Assembly: GCA_004431415.1 (NCBI GenBank)
Contig: QPMI01000098.1
Span: 62,001 to 126,000, forward strand
Source: Cyanophora paradoxa
Lineage: Eukaryota > Glaucocystophyceae > Cyanophorales > Cyanophoraceae
Direction: 5' to 3'
DNA: 64,000 nt
A program made the translations under genes and the position numbers. Below are positions 35,542 to 47,152 of the stretch, in pieces (the stretch's first letter is position 1; every line of letters starts with the position of its first letter). A model generated the notes under the pieces. It was not told the origin of the DNA. It was given only the letters and a program-made list of their open reading frames with translations, and searched no databases.

Positions 35542-38500
35542 TCCGGCGCCCGCTCCGGCGCCGGCGGCGCCGGCTGCGCCGAAGCCCGTCGTGGTGGCGG
35601 AGGAGGACCTGGAGGCGCTGCGGGACGCACTAGACGGCCTCGGCGGCGGTGGCAGCGGCGGCGTCATCCCCAGCAGCTCCGTGCGCGCACCCCGCCCGCT
35701 CGACGTGCCGCTGCGGCGGCCTGACGCGCGGCCGGTCGGCAGGGCGAGCTCGATATCATCGTGCCGCCCGCGCCCATCGGCAACGTGGAGGACGTGCCCC
35801 CGTACTTCGTGCACGCGCAGCCGCCGCCGATGCTCGGCGCTCTGCCGCCGATGATGCTCGGCTCGCCGCCGCCGATGGTGCGCACGCCGCGCCGCGCCGC
35901 GGCAAGGGTGCCGCGAGCACGGCGCGCCGACCCCTCTCCCGCGCCAGGACGAGCTCGCGGAGGAGTCCGAGGGCGCCGCGCGGGGCGAGGCCGAGGAGGG
36001 CGGCGAGCCCGGGCACCCGGCCTCGTGCTACGGCGCCCGCGACGCGAACGACTGCGGGGTGCGGGCGGGCGCCCCGCGTGGCGCGCGGGGCCGGCGCCGC
36101 GCACTGCTGACCGCGGAGCGCGGCGCCGGCAGACGTGCCAGGACGTCGTCGCGGCGTACATCGAGCGCGGCTGGTCCTTCGACCTCGTGCGCCCGCCCCG
36201 CCCCGCCCCGCGCGCCCCTTGGCCTCTGCCAACGTCCCCGCAGCACGCCTTCCACCAGTGCCGCGAGCCCGCGGCGCCCGCCGAGGAGGCGGCGGAGACG
36301 GTCGAGGCGCCGGCCGAGTCGGCCTCTGCCCCGGAGGAGCCCGCCGCACCCGAGGAAAGCGTCTCATCCGCTGACGAGGCCGCTCCTCCCGCGGAGGAGT
36401 CCGCTACGCCCGCAGAGGAGTCGGCTGCGCCCGCGGAGGAGTCGGCTGCGCCCGCGGAGGAGTCGGCTGCGCCCGCGGAGGAGTCGGCTGCGCCCGCGGA
36501 GGAGTCGGCTGCGCCCGCGGAGGAGTCGGCTGCGCCCGCGGAGGAGTCCGCTGCGCCTGCGGAGGAGTCCGCTGCGCCCGCGGAGGAGTCCGCTGCGCCC
36601 GCGGAGGAGTCGGCTGCGCCCGCGGAGGAGTCGGCTGCGCCCGCGGAGGAGTCGGCTGCGCCCGCGGAGGAGTCCGCTGCGCCCGCGGAGGAGTCCGCTG
36701 CGCCTGCGGAGGAGTCCGCTGCGCCTGCGGAGGAGTCCGCTGCGCCTGCGGAGGAGTCCGCTGCGCCTGCGGAGGAGTCGGCTGCGCCCGCGGAGGAGTC
36801 GGCTGCGCCCGCGGAGGAGTCCGCTGCGCCCGCGGAGGAGTCGGCTGCGCCCGCGGAGGAGTCCGCTGCGCCCGCGGAGGAGTCGGCTGCGCCTGCAGAG
36901 GAGTCCGCTGCGCCTGCGGAGGAGTCCGCTGCGCCTGCGGAGGAGTCCGCTGCGCCTGCGGAGGAGTCCGCTGCGCCTGCGGAGGAGTCGGCTGCGCCTG
37001 CGGAGGAGTCGGCTGCGCCCGCGGAGGAGTCGGCTGCGCCCGCGGAGGAGTCGGCTGCGCCCGCGGAGGAGTCGGCTGCGCCCGCGGAGGACACAGCTAC
37101 ACCAGATGCGGAGGCGCCGACAGACACGGTCTCGCGCGACCTCGGATTCCTGTCGGACCTTTCCGAATTTGGCGAGGATGGCCAGGCGGAATGGTCAGAC
37201 ACTCCGGCGGAAGAGGCGGCTGCGGAGGAGGCTGCGGCCGAGACCTCGGCCGAGGAGGCTGCGGCCGAGGAGGCTGCGGCCGAGGAGGCTGCGGCCGAGA
37301 CCCCGGCCGAGGAGGCTGAGGAGGAGGCTGCGGCCGAGGAGGCTGCGGCCGAGACCCCGGCGGAGGAGGCTGAGGAGGAGGCGGCGGCCGAGGAGGCTGC
37401 GGCCGAGACCCCGGCCGAGGAGGCTGAGGAGGAGGCTGCGGCCGAGGAGGCTGCGGCCGAGACCCCAGCCGAGGATGCTGCGGCCGAGGAGGCTGCGGCC
37501 GAGGATGCTGCGGCCGAGGAGGCTGCGGCCGAGACCCCAGCCGAGGAGGCTGAGGAGGAGGCTGCGGCCGAGGAGGCTGCGGCCGAGACCCCGGCCGAGG
37601 AGGCTGAGGAGGAGGCGGCGGCCGAGGAGGCTGCGGCCGAGACCCCGGCCGAGGAGGCTGAGGAGGAGGCGGCGGCCGAGGAGGCTGCGGCCGAGACCCC
37701 GGCCGAGGAGGCTGAGGAGGAGGCTGCGGCCGAGGAGGCTGCGGCCGAGACCCCAGCCGAGGAGGCGGCGGCCGAGGAGGCTGCGGCCGAGGAGCCGGCG
37801 GCCGAGGAGGCTCCTGTCGAGGAGCCGGCGGCGGAGGAGGCTGCAGAAGAGGCTGCGGTGGAGGAGGAAGCCAAGGCAGCCGAAGTGGCCGAGGTGCGCG
37901 CCTCCGGGAGGGGCGGCGGCTTGCGTGGCGCGGGGGCCGGGCGCGACGGGGCGGGGCCGGGGGCGCAGATGGTGGAGCTGGCGGAGGAGGACCCCGCCGC
38001 CCTCGCCGCCGACGTCCTCTCCGACATCCAGGCCCGCCCCGCCCCGCCCCGCCCCGGCCCAGCCCGCGCCTGCCTGACGGGCGCGCCGGGGGACGACAGG
38101 TCGAGCTGGAGGAGGCGCAGGAGAGCGCCGAGGAGGCGGAGGAGGTGGCGGAGGGCGCGGAGGAGGAGGCCGAGCAGGCGGCCGCCGAGGTTGCCGCCCT
38201 CCAGAGCCTCGCCAAGATCGCCTCGTGCGCCCCCGCGCGCCCGCGCCCGGCCGCGGGCCGGCGGCCTGCCCGTCCCTGCCTGACGCCGCCGGCGGGGCGC
38301 GCAGCGAGGAGGAGCGGGAGGGCATCGAGAAGCAGCTCGAGGAGGCGAAGGGGCGCGCGGAGGCGGCGGAGCAGAAGGCGGAGGGGGCGGAGGACAAGGC
38401 GGAGGCCGCGGAGGAGGCCGTAGAGAAGGCGGAGGAGGCCGTGGAGACCGTGGAGAACCTGGCGAAGACCCTCCAGGGGGTGGAGACCGTGGTGGGCGAG

Positions 38501-38752
38501 GCGGAGGAGATCGTCGAGCAGCTCGTCGAGGCGCAGTCCGACGCCGAGGAGGCCGCCGCCGACGCCGCCGTCGCCGAGGGCGGCGAGGAGGAGGCGGAGC
38601 CGGCGCCCGAGGGGGCCCAGGAGGCGGAGGCCGAGGAGGAGACGTTCGTCGAGGCGTTCGAGGAGGACGAGGGGTACGCCGCGCTCGAGGCGCTCGCCGC
38701 GCTGGACGAGGAGGCCCTCCTGCTCGCCGACGCGGCCCACCCCGGCCCGTAG
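30519..38752 (+). CDS. Large repeat protein with internal tandem duplication
   Basis: The start at 30519 (ATGGCG followed by GTGAGC donor) is tentative; the first secure exon reads [16 protein letters not shown] helical domain of about 550 residues follows ([69 protein letters not shown]). It occurs twice in tandem, and the first copy splices in frame into the second. Next come unique exons ([34 protein letters not shown]) and a Pro-Ala repeat. A four-cysteine module follows ([40 protein letters not shown]), then about 33 PAEESAA units and an 18-residue Ala/Glu repeat. The last section is a coiled coil rich in Glu, Ala and Lys, ending HPGP. No membrane segment is seen. The protein is acidic and probably structural. 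Single-base breaks near 31075, 31770, 33740 and 34650 need checking. The family is unknown. Confidence 0.66.
30606..32411 (+). repeat. Tandem duplication, copy A
   Basis: This is the first of two roughly 1.8 kb direct repeats with a period of about 1,970 bases. It is almost base-for-base identical to copy B across both exons and introns. Relative to copy B it lacks one G near 31075 (between EQARG and NLAKIL) and one C near 31775, so its frame is broken as written. Confidence 0.93.
32575..34380 (+). repeat. Tandem duplication, copy B
   Basis: This is the second copy. The helical domain is open from the acceptor at 32939 to [11 protein letters not shown] at 33720, after which a one-base shift is needed to reach [13 protein letters not shown]. 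Homology to copy A ends inside a Pro-Glu-Pro linker, after which the two copies take different downstream sequences. Confidence 0.93.
36391..37092 (+). repeat. 21-bp coding repeat (PAEESAA), about 33 units
   Basis: Perfect or near-perfect 21-bp units differ mainly at two synonymous sites (tcg/tcc Ser and cct/ccc Pro). They appear in runs of like units, which is a signature of local tandem copying. The units encode a heptad-spaced acidic repeat. Confidence 0.95.
37198..37800 (+). repeat. 54-bp coding repeat (Ala/Glu rich)
   Basis: Units of 18 residues of the type [18 protein letters not shown] are present in about eight full copies plus partial ones. They continue directly into a Glu/Ala coiled coil. 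The composition predicts long single or paired helices. Confidence 0.92.
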
Positions 38753-39170
38753 CCCGCCCCCCAGCCTGCTGGCGTGATGTGAGCAGCCGCAGCGCCAGCT
38801 AGGCGCCCGAGACTGCTGCGCGTGTAATCGTTTCCTGCTGTGCATTTTAAGTATTATATTGCCGCGTATTTGCCACATCTAGCTGAACTGACCTGACTGA
38901 GTCACCTGAACGTGGGGGTACCGCCTGGCCCATTATTTTCCGCGGTTCGGCGGGTAGGGGCCAGTGGATCCGGAGACGTCAGGTGAGAACCGTAGGAGCC
39001 GGCCGCACACGTGCACCGTATAGCCTCATAGTTGTTGACCCCGCAGTTGTTGCAACAGTCGAAAAATTCTGAAAGCCTCGTAGAAAGCGTTCACCGTCGA
39101 AGCCCGGGCCGAGAGCGCGGGGACCCGCAGCCACACCTTGATCACTTCGCTGTCGACGTCGCTCGTCCTT
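38753..39170. other. Spacer between tandem + genes
   Basis: This is the 3' flank of the repeat gene and the 5' flank of the LRR-ankyrin gene. Composition drops towards even GC near 38820-38960. No ORF with supporting features is seen. Confidence 0.45.
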
Positions 39171-42100
39171 ATGGACTTCCGCAGCGACAGCGGGCCGACG
39201 GCGACTGCAGCTCCCGCGGCCGCGGCCCAACCGCCTGCCGACGAGGTCAACCCGCGGCTGGCTGCAGACGTCGGTTTAGCTGTAGAAGTTCTGGATGAGC
39301 TCGCGAAACACATTGTTACGCTCTGGCCGGATGATGACGCTGCGGCCGCGGAGATTCAGTGTGCGTTGGCCGGCCCCGAGCGCTCATACGAAGCCCGCGG
39401 CCGGCGGCTGGCGCCGACGCTTACTCTTAAGGACCTTCCGGGTTCGTATGCTGTTGTGCATGTTCTCCTGGGCCGGTTTCGCCTCGTGCTAAGGAAGCCG
39501 TAGGCGATTTGATGCTCCTGCTGATGGAGAATGAGGCCGCTGTCAGCGGCACGATCGGCGCTCTGCGAGGCCTGGCCTCTGCTCGGCGATGCTTTCAAAA
39601 GCTGGCGTATGGCGACTTCTCAACGCTCTTCCGGGAGCCCATCTTCGTCAAGATCCGTCCGAAGTTGGCCATGGGCTTTGTGAGTGTGAGCCGCGTTCGC
39701 ATCGCCCATTGCAACCCAGCAAGCGCCCGGCGCGTGCGCTTGTGCTCGCTCTAACTCTCAGTGTAGTTGGGCGGGGAGTGGAGGGGCGGCGACACGATAG
39801 AGGATGTGGAGGAGCTAAGCGGGAAGGTCGGCCACCGCTTCGAGCGGCTGCACCTCGGCAACGTGCGGTTCGTCCTCCACGCGGGTCCCGCGGACGGCGC
39901 CCTCCGAGAGACCCTCCGCTCCTGCCCGGACCTCACGCACCTCTCCCTCGCCGGGGCGGACCGCCGCGACGCCTTCTCCGCCCTCGCCGCCCTCGAGCAC
40001 CTCCCCGACGGCTTCGCGCTGCCCCGCCTCCGCCACCTCGACCTCTCCGGCCTCGCCGTGCCCCTCCCCGCCCTCCGCCGCCTCCTCGCCGCCTGCGCCC
40101 CCTCCCTCCAGCGCCTCTTCCTCCGGTGCGCGGCCCCCTCGCCGCCCTCCCCTGCCGGCGCCACCCGCGCGCCTGATCCGGCGGCAGGGGCGCCAATATC
40201 CACTTCAACCCGAGCGATGCGTTCTTCGAGCTCGAGTGCGCGCGCCTCGAGCCGCCATCACCCCCCGCCCACCCACCCCAAGCCCTTGACCCGGTACCCC
40301 CGCCGCGCAGCTTCCCCCGTCTGGAGAGCCTGGACCTCAGCGTCGAGGGGGCCAGCGCGGAGGACATGCGGGCCCTCGTGGGGGGTACCCTCCCGCGCCT
40401 CCCCGCCCTCCGCGAGCTCTACGCCGTGCGCGCCCCGCCCCGCCCCGCCCCGCCCCGCACAGCCCAGGCCGGCCGCGCGCCCCTGACGGCGGGCCGGCGG
40501 CAGGACGTGCGGGACGAGTACCGCAGCCTCTCGCACGCCGGCCCCGCGCGCATGCTGGCTGCCGAGTTCCGCCGCCCGGGCCTCCTCATCGTCTCCCAGG
40601 GCCTCGTGCGCAGCCGGCCCCACGCCTCTTCTTCCTTGCGCTCCGGGCGGACCCAACGTCCCGCGCCGCAGCTCGAGATGGACGCGGAGTCGCTGGGGGA
40701 GCTCCACGAGCACTTTGTCGGGTCGGGGCGGCCCCGCCCTGAGGAAGACGCCCCCCTCGACGTACCCCGCATCGTGACCCTCGTCTTCCTCGCCTGTCCG
40801 CCTCTACCCCTCCTTCCCGGCCTGCCTCCCTCCCCTGTTCGCCGATCGCTCTCGCGTTTCGTCGCAGCGCTCTCGTCCGGGGCGGAGGGGGTCGAGGTCG
40901 CGCGTCGCCTCGTGGCGGCGGCCGGTGTCTCGCCGCTCGCCCGCGTCCACAGGCGCTCGCCAAGCAGCCCGTGGGCGAGTCGTGATACCCCGCCCACGGC
41001 TGCGCCTCGCCGCGCTATCACCCTTAGCCGCTGACTGCCTGCGCCAGCTTCCCCCCTACTTCCGCCCCGTGGAAGGCGAAGTGTACCGGCGAGAGCCGCT
41101 GTGCGCGGCGGGCGCGACCGCCCTCCACCTCATCGTTGCGCGCTCCCTCGACGCGGCCGTCGCCCGGAAGGCGCGCGCGCTTCCTGCCCGGCACCGGCCC
41201 CCGCCTCTTCCGCTGACGCCGGCTGCAGCTGATCGCGGAGTGGGGCCTGGCGCCCCTCGCGAACGTCGCGCTGCGCTCGGGCAGCCGCCGCACGCCCCTC
41301 CTCCTCGCCGCCGAGCGCTCTCCCGAGCTGGTGCAGGACTTGCTGGACCTCGGCGCCGACCCGCTCTGCAAGGCGCGCCGCCCGGCCGACCGTACCCCGT
41401 GCGATTCGCGCTCTCGCCCCTGACGCCGCAAGCAGGACGCCAAAGGCGCCACTGCGCTGCACGTCGCTTGCGAATTCGGGCAGGTGGACGCTTCGCGGGC
41501 GCTGCTGGAGGCGGCGTCAAAGACGGGGCGCCTGCTCGGCATCCTTTCTGCAACGACCTGCAAGGGGCAAGCGCCCGTCCACGTCGCAATCGAGCACTGT
41601 CCCGCCCTTGTGAAGATCCTGCTGGAGTTCGGCGCCGACCCGCTCTGCAAGGTGCACCCTGGTCATTGCTCGCGCGCTCGAGCTCGCGCTGTCGCCCCTG
41701 ACACTGCAAGCAGGACGCTACAGGTGCCACTGCTCTGCACGTCGCCTGCGAGCTCGGGCGGGTGTACGCTTCGTGGGCGCTGCTGGAGGCGGCGGCGAAG
41801 ACGGAGCGCCTGCTCGACATCCTTACTGCTAGGGACCGCAAGGGACGAGCGCCCGTCCACGTCGCAATCGAGCACTGCCCCGCCGTCGTGGAGGTCCTGC
41901 TAAAATTCGGCGCCGACCCGCTCTGCAAGGTGCGCCCTGCTTGCAGGCTCAAGACCAGCACTCTGCATCTGCCTCACGATCACACGCGGCGAGCAGAACG
42001 CAGAGGGCTCCACCGCGCTGTACTGCGCCTTCGAGCATCGGGCAGCAGACGCTGCGCGGGCTCTCCTGAATGCGGCAGTTCGCGGCAGCTCGCGGCTCCG

Positions 42101-45100
42101 CTTCTTTCATGCGACTGACCGCGCGGGCCGCACCCTGCTGCACCTGGCCGTCCGGTGTGCGCCTCAGCTCGTGGACCAGCTGATCGGTCTGGGCGCCGAC
42201 CCGCTCCGCCAGGCGCGCCCCGCTTGCACGCTCCGCGCTGGCGCCCCTCACGCGGCAGGCAGGACGCGGCGGGGGACAACGCGCTGCACACTGCGTGCAA
42301 ATGCGGGCGGGTGGACGAGGCGCGGGCCCTCTTGCGGTCCGTGAGCCGCGCGGAGCTCGAGCGCCTGCTCGAGCTCGCGGACGCCGGCGGGGGCCCGGGC
42401 CCGGGCCGCCCCTTGCTCTGCCTCGCGATCGAGCACGCGCCGGCGCTGGTCGAGGACCTGCTGAAGCTCAGCGTCGACCCTTACTGGCAGGCGCGCGCGC
42501 CCCCCGGCTGCGCACCCCGCCCCCGCCCCGCCCCGCTTCTCACGTGGCGGGCAGACCGAGACCGCGGCGGGCTCCACCGCGGCGCGGAAAGCATCGAAAC
42601 GCACGAGACTTGAGCTCCCTGCGATGCACTGCGCGGGCCGCCCCTTGCTCCACTTCGCCGTTGAGCTCTTGCCGCACCTCGTGGGGATCCTGCTCGAGTT
42701 CGGCGCCGACCCGCTCCGCCCGGCGCGCCCCGTCTGGACGCGTACGCTAAACGCTCGGCCCCGACGCCGCGCCGCGGGCAGGACGCGGCGGGGGACACGG
42801 CGCTGCACGTCGCGTGCGAGCGCGGGCGGGTGTACGCGGCGCGCGCCATGCGTGAGTCACGGCCGCCGACCGCGCCGAGCTCTACCTCCTGCTCGCGCGG
42901 TGCAGCGCGAGCCGCCCCCTGCTGCACCTCGCCATCGAGCGCTCGCCCGCGATCGTCGATGATCTGCTGGAGCTCGGTGCCGACCCGCTTTGCAAGGCGC
43001 GCCAGCGATTGCGCGCCCAGTGCACACGCACGGCCCCGCCCCGCCTCTCACGCCGCAAGCAGAACGCCAAAGGGGCCACTGCGCTGCACGTCGCGTGCGA
43101 GCTGGGGCGGGTGGACGTGTCGCGGGCGCTGCTGAATGCGGCGGGCGACGCGAGATTCGGCCTCCTTTCTGCACGCGACGCTGCGGGCCGAAGCCCGCTC
43201 CACCTCGCCACCGAGCGCTCGCCCGCGCTGGTCAAGCTTCTGCTGGAGTCTGGGGCCGACCCCTTCCACCAGGCGCGCCCCGAGCGCGCGCTCCGCTCGC
43301 TGCGCGATCGCGTTCGCGATCGCGATCGCGCGCAGGACGGCGCCGGCTGCACGGCGCTGCACGCCGCCTGCGCGCGCGGGCGGGAGGGCGCGGCGCGGGC
43401 GCTGCTGGCGGCGTCGGGGCGCCGGGGGCTCTTCGTGAAGGACCGCGCCGGCCGCACCCCGCTCCGGCGCCTGGTCGCGGACGCCGGCGCGGGCCCCTGC
43501 GCCCTCGCGAGCCGCTCCCGCATCGCCGTCCACGCCGTCGGTGCGCCCCTCCGCTCCTGCTCCCGCGCCCCGCCCGCCCGCCGCCGAACGCCTTTCGCAG
43601 AGTCGCTGCGGCTCGACGGCCCGGCGCTGGAGGCGCTGGGCGTGCGCCGCGCCTTCCTCGAGGAGCCGCGCTGGGGCCGGGCGGCCGCGGGCCCGCCGGC
43701 GCCGGGGCCCCGCGGGGCGCCGAGCCCTGCTCCTCTTCGCGGCCCGCGAGGGGACCCCCGCCGCCGTCCTCGCCCTCCTCCGCGCCGGGGCGGACCCAGG
43801 CCTGCAGGCGCGGTCCCGCCCTTTCCAGAGATCGATCTGCCACCTGACGCGCCTCGGGCCGCAGGACGGGGCCGGGGCGACGGCGCTGCAGGTCGCCGCG
43901 AGGGCGGGGAACGCGGCGCTCCGCGAGGCCCTCCTCGCCTTCGCCGCGGAGAGGCCGGCGACCCCCGCCCGCCCCGTCAGCCCCGCGCCGCCCCACCGGC
44001 CCCGCCGCGCAAACGGGCCGGCGCAGGGCGCCGCGCTGCCGGCGGGGGCGCTGCCGGCCGCCGCCGCGCTCGCCGAGTCCGCCCACCGCGGCGAGCGGCT
44101 CGTCCTCGGCGAAGTGGGGCTCGCGGTGGGGCGCGACCGCAAGCGCAAGCGCCCCCGCGACGGCGGCGTCGAGCCCGCCCCCGGCGACGTGCGTCACCTC
44201 CTTCCGACCGCGCTCCGCCGCTGCCCGAACCTCACGCACCTCTCCCTCGCCGGGGCGGACCGCCGCGACGCCTTCTCCGCCCTCGCCGCCCTCGAGCACC
44301 TCCCCGACGGCTTCGCGCTGCCCCGCCTCCGCCACCTCGACCTCTCCGGCCTCGCCGTGCCCCTCCCCGCCCTCCGCCGCCTCCTCGCCGCCTGCGCCCC
44401 CTCCCTCCAGCGCCTCTTCCTCCGGTGCGCGGCCCCCTCGCCGCCCTCCCCTGCCGGCGCCACCCGCGCGCCTGATCCGGCGGCAGGGGCGCGCTCGTGG
44501 TGGGCCCGGACGAGGGCAGCGAGTGGCTCGGGCGGGCGCTGGAGGGGGAGCCGGCGGCGGGCGCCGCCTGCAGGGCCCTCGTCCCGCCTTCGACGGCCTC
44601 GAGTGCGCGGCCGCCCGGCCACCGGCCCCGGCCCGCCCGACGCGCCGCCGCGCAGCTTGCCGCGCCTGGAGGGCCTGGACGTGTCGCACACGGGCGCGGG
44701 CGCCGTAGAGCTGGCGTCCCTCCTCGCCCGCCTCCCCGCCCTCCACGACCTCTACGCGGCGCGCCCCGCCCCGCCCCGACCCGCCCAGGCCGGCCTGACG
44801 CGGGCCGCCGGCAGGTCTGTGCCGGCCCCGGCGCGCGCCGCGGGGAGCTGGAGCGTCTGGCGGAGGACGCCCGCCGCTCCGGCTGCCTCGTCGTCCACTC
44901 GCGGCTGGTGCGCGAGCGCCCGTCCGAGAGGAGGCGGGCCCGCCCAACGCGCCGCAGCTCGAGATGGGCGCGGAGTCGCTGCGGGCGATGCGCGAGCACT
45001 TCGGGTCGGGGCGGCCCCGCCCCGAGGAAGACCGCGTCGCCGTGCCCCGCGTCGAGCTCGTCTCCTTCCTGAAAGGTACCCGCGCGCCCCAGCCGGCCGC

Positions 45101-46491
45101 GCCGGCACGGGCGCCGACGGCTCTGCAGCGCTTGCGGGCGGCCCCGGTGGGGTCGCGGACGCCCGGCGCGCCGTGGCGGCCCTCGAGCGGGGCGTCGCCC
45201 CCGTCGAGATCGCGCGCCTCCCCGAGCCCCCAGCGGCCCCTGGGCGAGCCCCGCCGCCCGCCCGCGTCTCGTCGCCCCGGCCCCCGCTGACCGCCTGCCG
45301 GCCAGGTCCCCCCCTTCTTCCGGGACGCGCACGAGGAGCTCAGCGGGGCGCTGTGCGCCGCCGTGCCGCCGTGCGCGGAGGGCGCGACCGCCCTCCACCT
45401 CATCGCTGTGGCCGCCCCTCCTTTCCCGGCCGCTCTCGCGCGGCAGGCGCGCGCGCTTCCTGCCCGGCACCGGCCCCCGCCTCTTCCGCTGACGCCGGCT
45501 GCAGCTGATCGCGGAGTGGGGCCTGGCGCCCCTCGCGAACGTCGCGCTGCGCTCGGGCAGCCGCCGCACGCCCCTCCTCCTCGCCGCCGAGCGCGCGCCG
45601 CACCTCGTCGAGGTCCTACTCGATGCCGGCGCCGACCCGCTCTGCAAGGTGCGCCCTGCAGCGCTGCGCGCTCGGCGCTCGATCTGGACCTGCCCCCGAC
45701 GCCGCGCCGGGGGCAGGGCGGGGCGGGAGAGACGGCGCTGCACGCCGCCTGCGCGTTCGGGCACTTCGAGGCGGCGCGGGCGCTGCTGGCGGCGGCGGCG
45801 GCAGCGGCGGGCCGCGGGCTCGACCTCGTCTCCGCGCGGGACGGGGCCGGCCGCAGCCCGCTCCAGCTCCTCGCCTCGGACGCCCTCCCGCGGACGGCAG
45901 GGTCGCCCTGCTCCCGAGCAGGAGCGCCGCCGCGCGCACGCCGTCCTCCACAGCCGCTCCCGCATCGCCGTCCACGCCGTCGGTGCGCCCTCCGCTCCTG
46001 CTCCCGCGCCCCGCCCGCCGCCGCCGAACGCCTTTCGCAGAGTCCCTCCGGCTCGACGGCCCGGCGCTGGAGGCGCTGGGCGTGCGCCGCGCCTTCCTCG
46101 AGGAGCCGCGCTGGGGCCGGGGCGGCCGCGGGCCCGCCGGCGCCGGGGCCCCGCGGGGCGCCGATCGCGAGCCCCTGCTCCTCTTCGCGGCCCGCGAGGG
46201 GACCCCCGCCGCCGTCCTCGCCCTCCTCCGCGCCGGGGCGGACCCAGGCCTCAAGGTGCGGTCCCGTGCCTTTCCAGAGATTGATCTGCCACCTCATCCG
46301 GCGCCCCTGGGCAGGACGGGGCCGGGGCGACGGCGCTGCGCATCGCAGAGCAGAAGCGGGACGCGGCGCTGCGCGGGGTACTCCTCGCCTTCGCCGAGGA
46401 GGAGGGCGTACCCCTGGACCGCCTCCGCGGCTCGGCCGTGCACGTGGGCCCCCGCCCGGAGAAGCGGGCCCGCACCTCTGGCCCTCTCTGA
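39171..46491 (+). CDS. LRR-ankyrin protein built of two fused LRR-ANK units
   Basis: Exon 1 (39171-39441) begins MDFRSDSGPTATAAP. Exon 2 is 39504-39679, and exon 3 starts at 39767 and enters leucine-rich repeats (LTHLSLAGADRRDAFSALAA, LPRLRHLDLSGLAVPLPALR). After an alpha/beta stretch come about nine ankyrin repeats (41240-43960). Typical lines are GATALHVACELGRVDVSRAL and SPLHLATERSPALVKLLLES, each pair on its own exon separated by a short intron. Near 44060 a second LRR segment starts without an AT-rich spacer and leads into fewer ankyrin repeats (45490-46400), ending KRARTSGPL. The absence of any intergenic-like DNA near 44000 favours one fused gene over two. It probably acts in protein recognition. 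Some ankyrin exons (42560-42960) are irregular and may be decayed. Confidence 0.68.
39932..40192 (+). repeat. Identical LRR segment, copy 1
   Basis: These 261 bases match 44231-44491 with no difference that I can see, including the low-complexity part after the coding stretch. They encode the core LRR block. Confidence 0.9.
44231..44491 (+). repeat. Identical LRR segment, copy 2
   Basis: This is the second copy of the same block. Other identical patches link the two units: about 41173-41318 with 45448-45594, and parts of 43540-43760 with 45975-46215. All follow in the same order. Confidence 0.9.
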
Positions 46492-47152
46492 AGAGAAAAC
46501 AAAATTCTAAATCTTCTAAAGCTTTTCAGACTCTTTCTAAGCTCTCTCTTTAATATAGCTCTGTCCTTCTTTCACACTGTATTATGAAGTTAAGCTTAAG
46601 TTTAGTGCCTGTACATGTTTGAAGAATTTCGTGTATGTTTTGTACATAGCAGAGAGCATTCATCTTGATTAGGGTTTTCTAAATTCCTTGATCTTCGTAT
46701 GGACATTTCCTTCGACTGCGCATTGCCCGCCTTCAAGCTTTTAAGGCCTCCTAGGCCTCAAGGCCTTCAGGCCTTGGCCTTAAGCTTGTATACGTACTTC
46801 GTATTTGAACTAAATTGCTTTGCGATTGAAGAATAAACCGCTCGCGTCGCCCATACACCAGCACTACGTCGCGCGCCCGCACCGCGCGCGACCGCGAGTT
46901 GCGCGCGCAATGCAAGTGGCCATGGGCCCCTGGTCGGCATGCGCACGATCGGATCGTAAAGCGCTAGCGCTATCGAGCCTTGCTCATGATGATCGATATC
47001 GGCCCGCGGCGGTGTGCCGGCAGGCGCCCCCGGCCGCGCGCGCGGGCCCCCAAGCCGGAAAAAGTCGGTATCCCCCAAGCCAGCCGGAAAAAAAGTCGCG
47101 CCAGCAGTTAGGCTCCAGGCGGCAGGCGGCAGGTTTCAGCTTGGTCTCGAAG
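46492..47152. other. Intergenic region
   Basis: The AT-rich 3' flank (46492-46820) includes a run of short inverted aggcct/aaggcc palindromes at 46738-46790. A GC-rich 5' flank of the HAD gene follows. No gene is supported. Confidence 0.45.

Noticed and set aside
36391-37092. Antisense Ser/Ala-rich protein (SSAGAAD repeats) on the minus strand
   Set aside because: It is a mirror of the PAEESAA repeat. The upstream and downstream exons are coherent only on the + strand.
43965-44060. Gene boundary between the two LRR-ANK units
   Set aside because: No AT-rich spacer, stop-start pair or promoter-like DNA is present, unlike every other gene border here. A single fused gene is favoured, though not proven.
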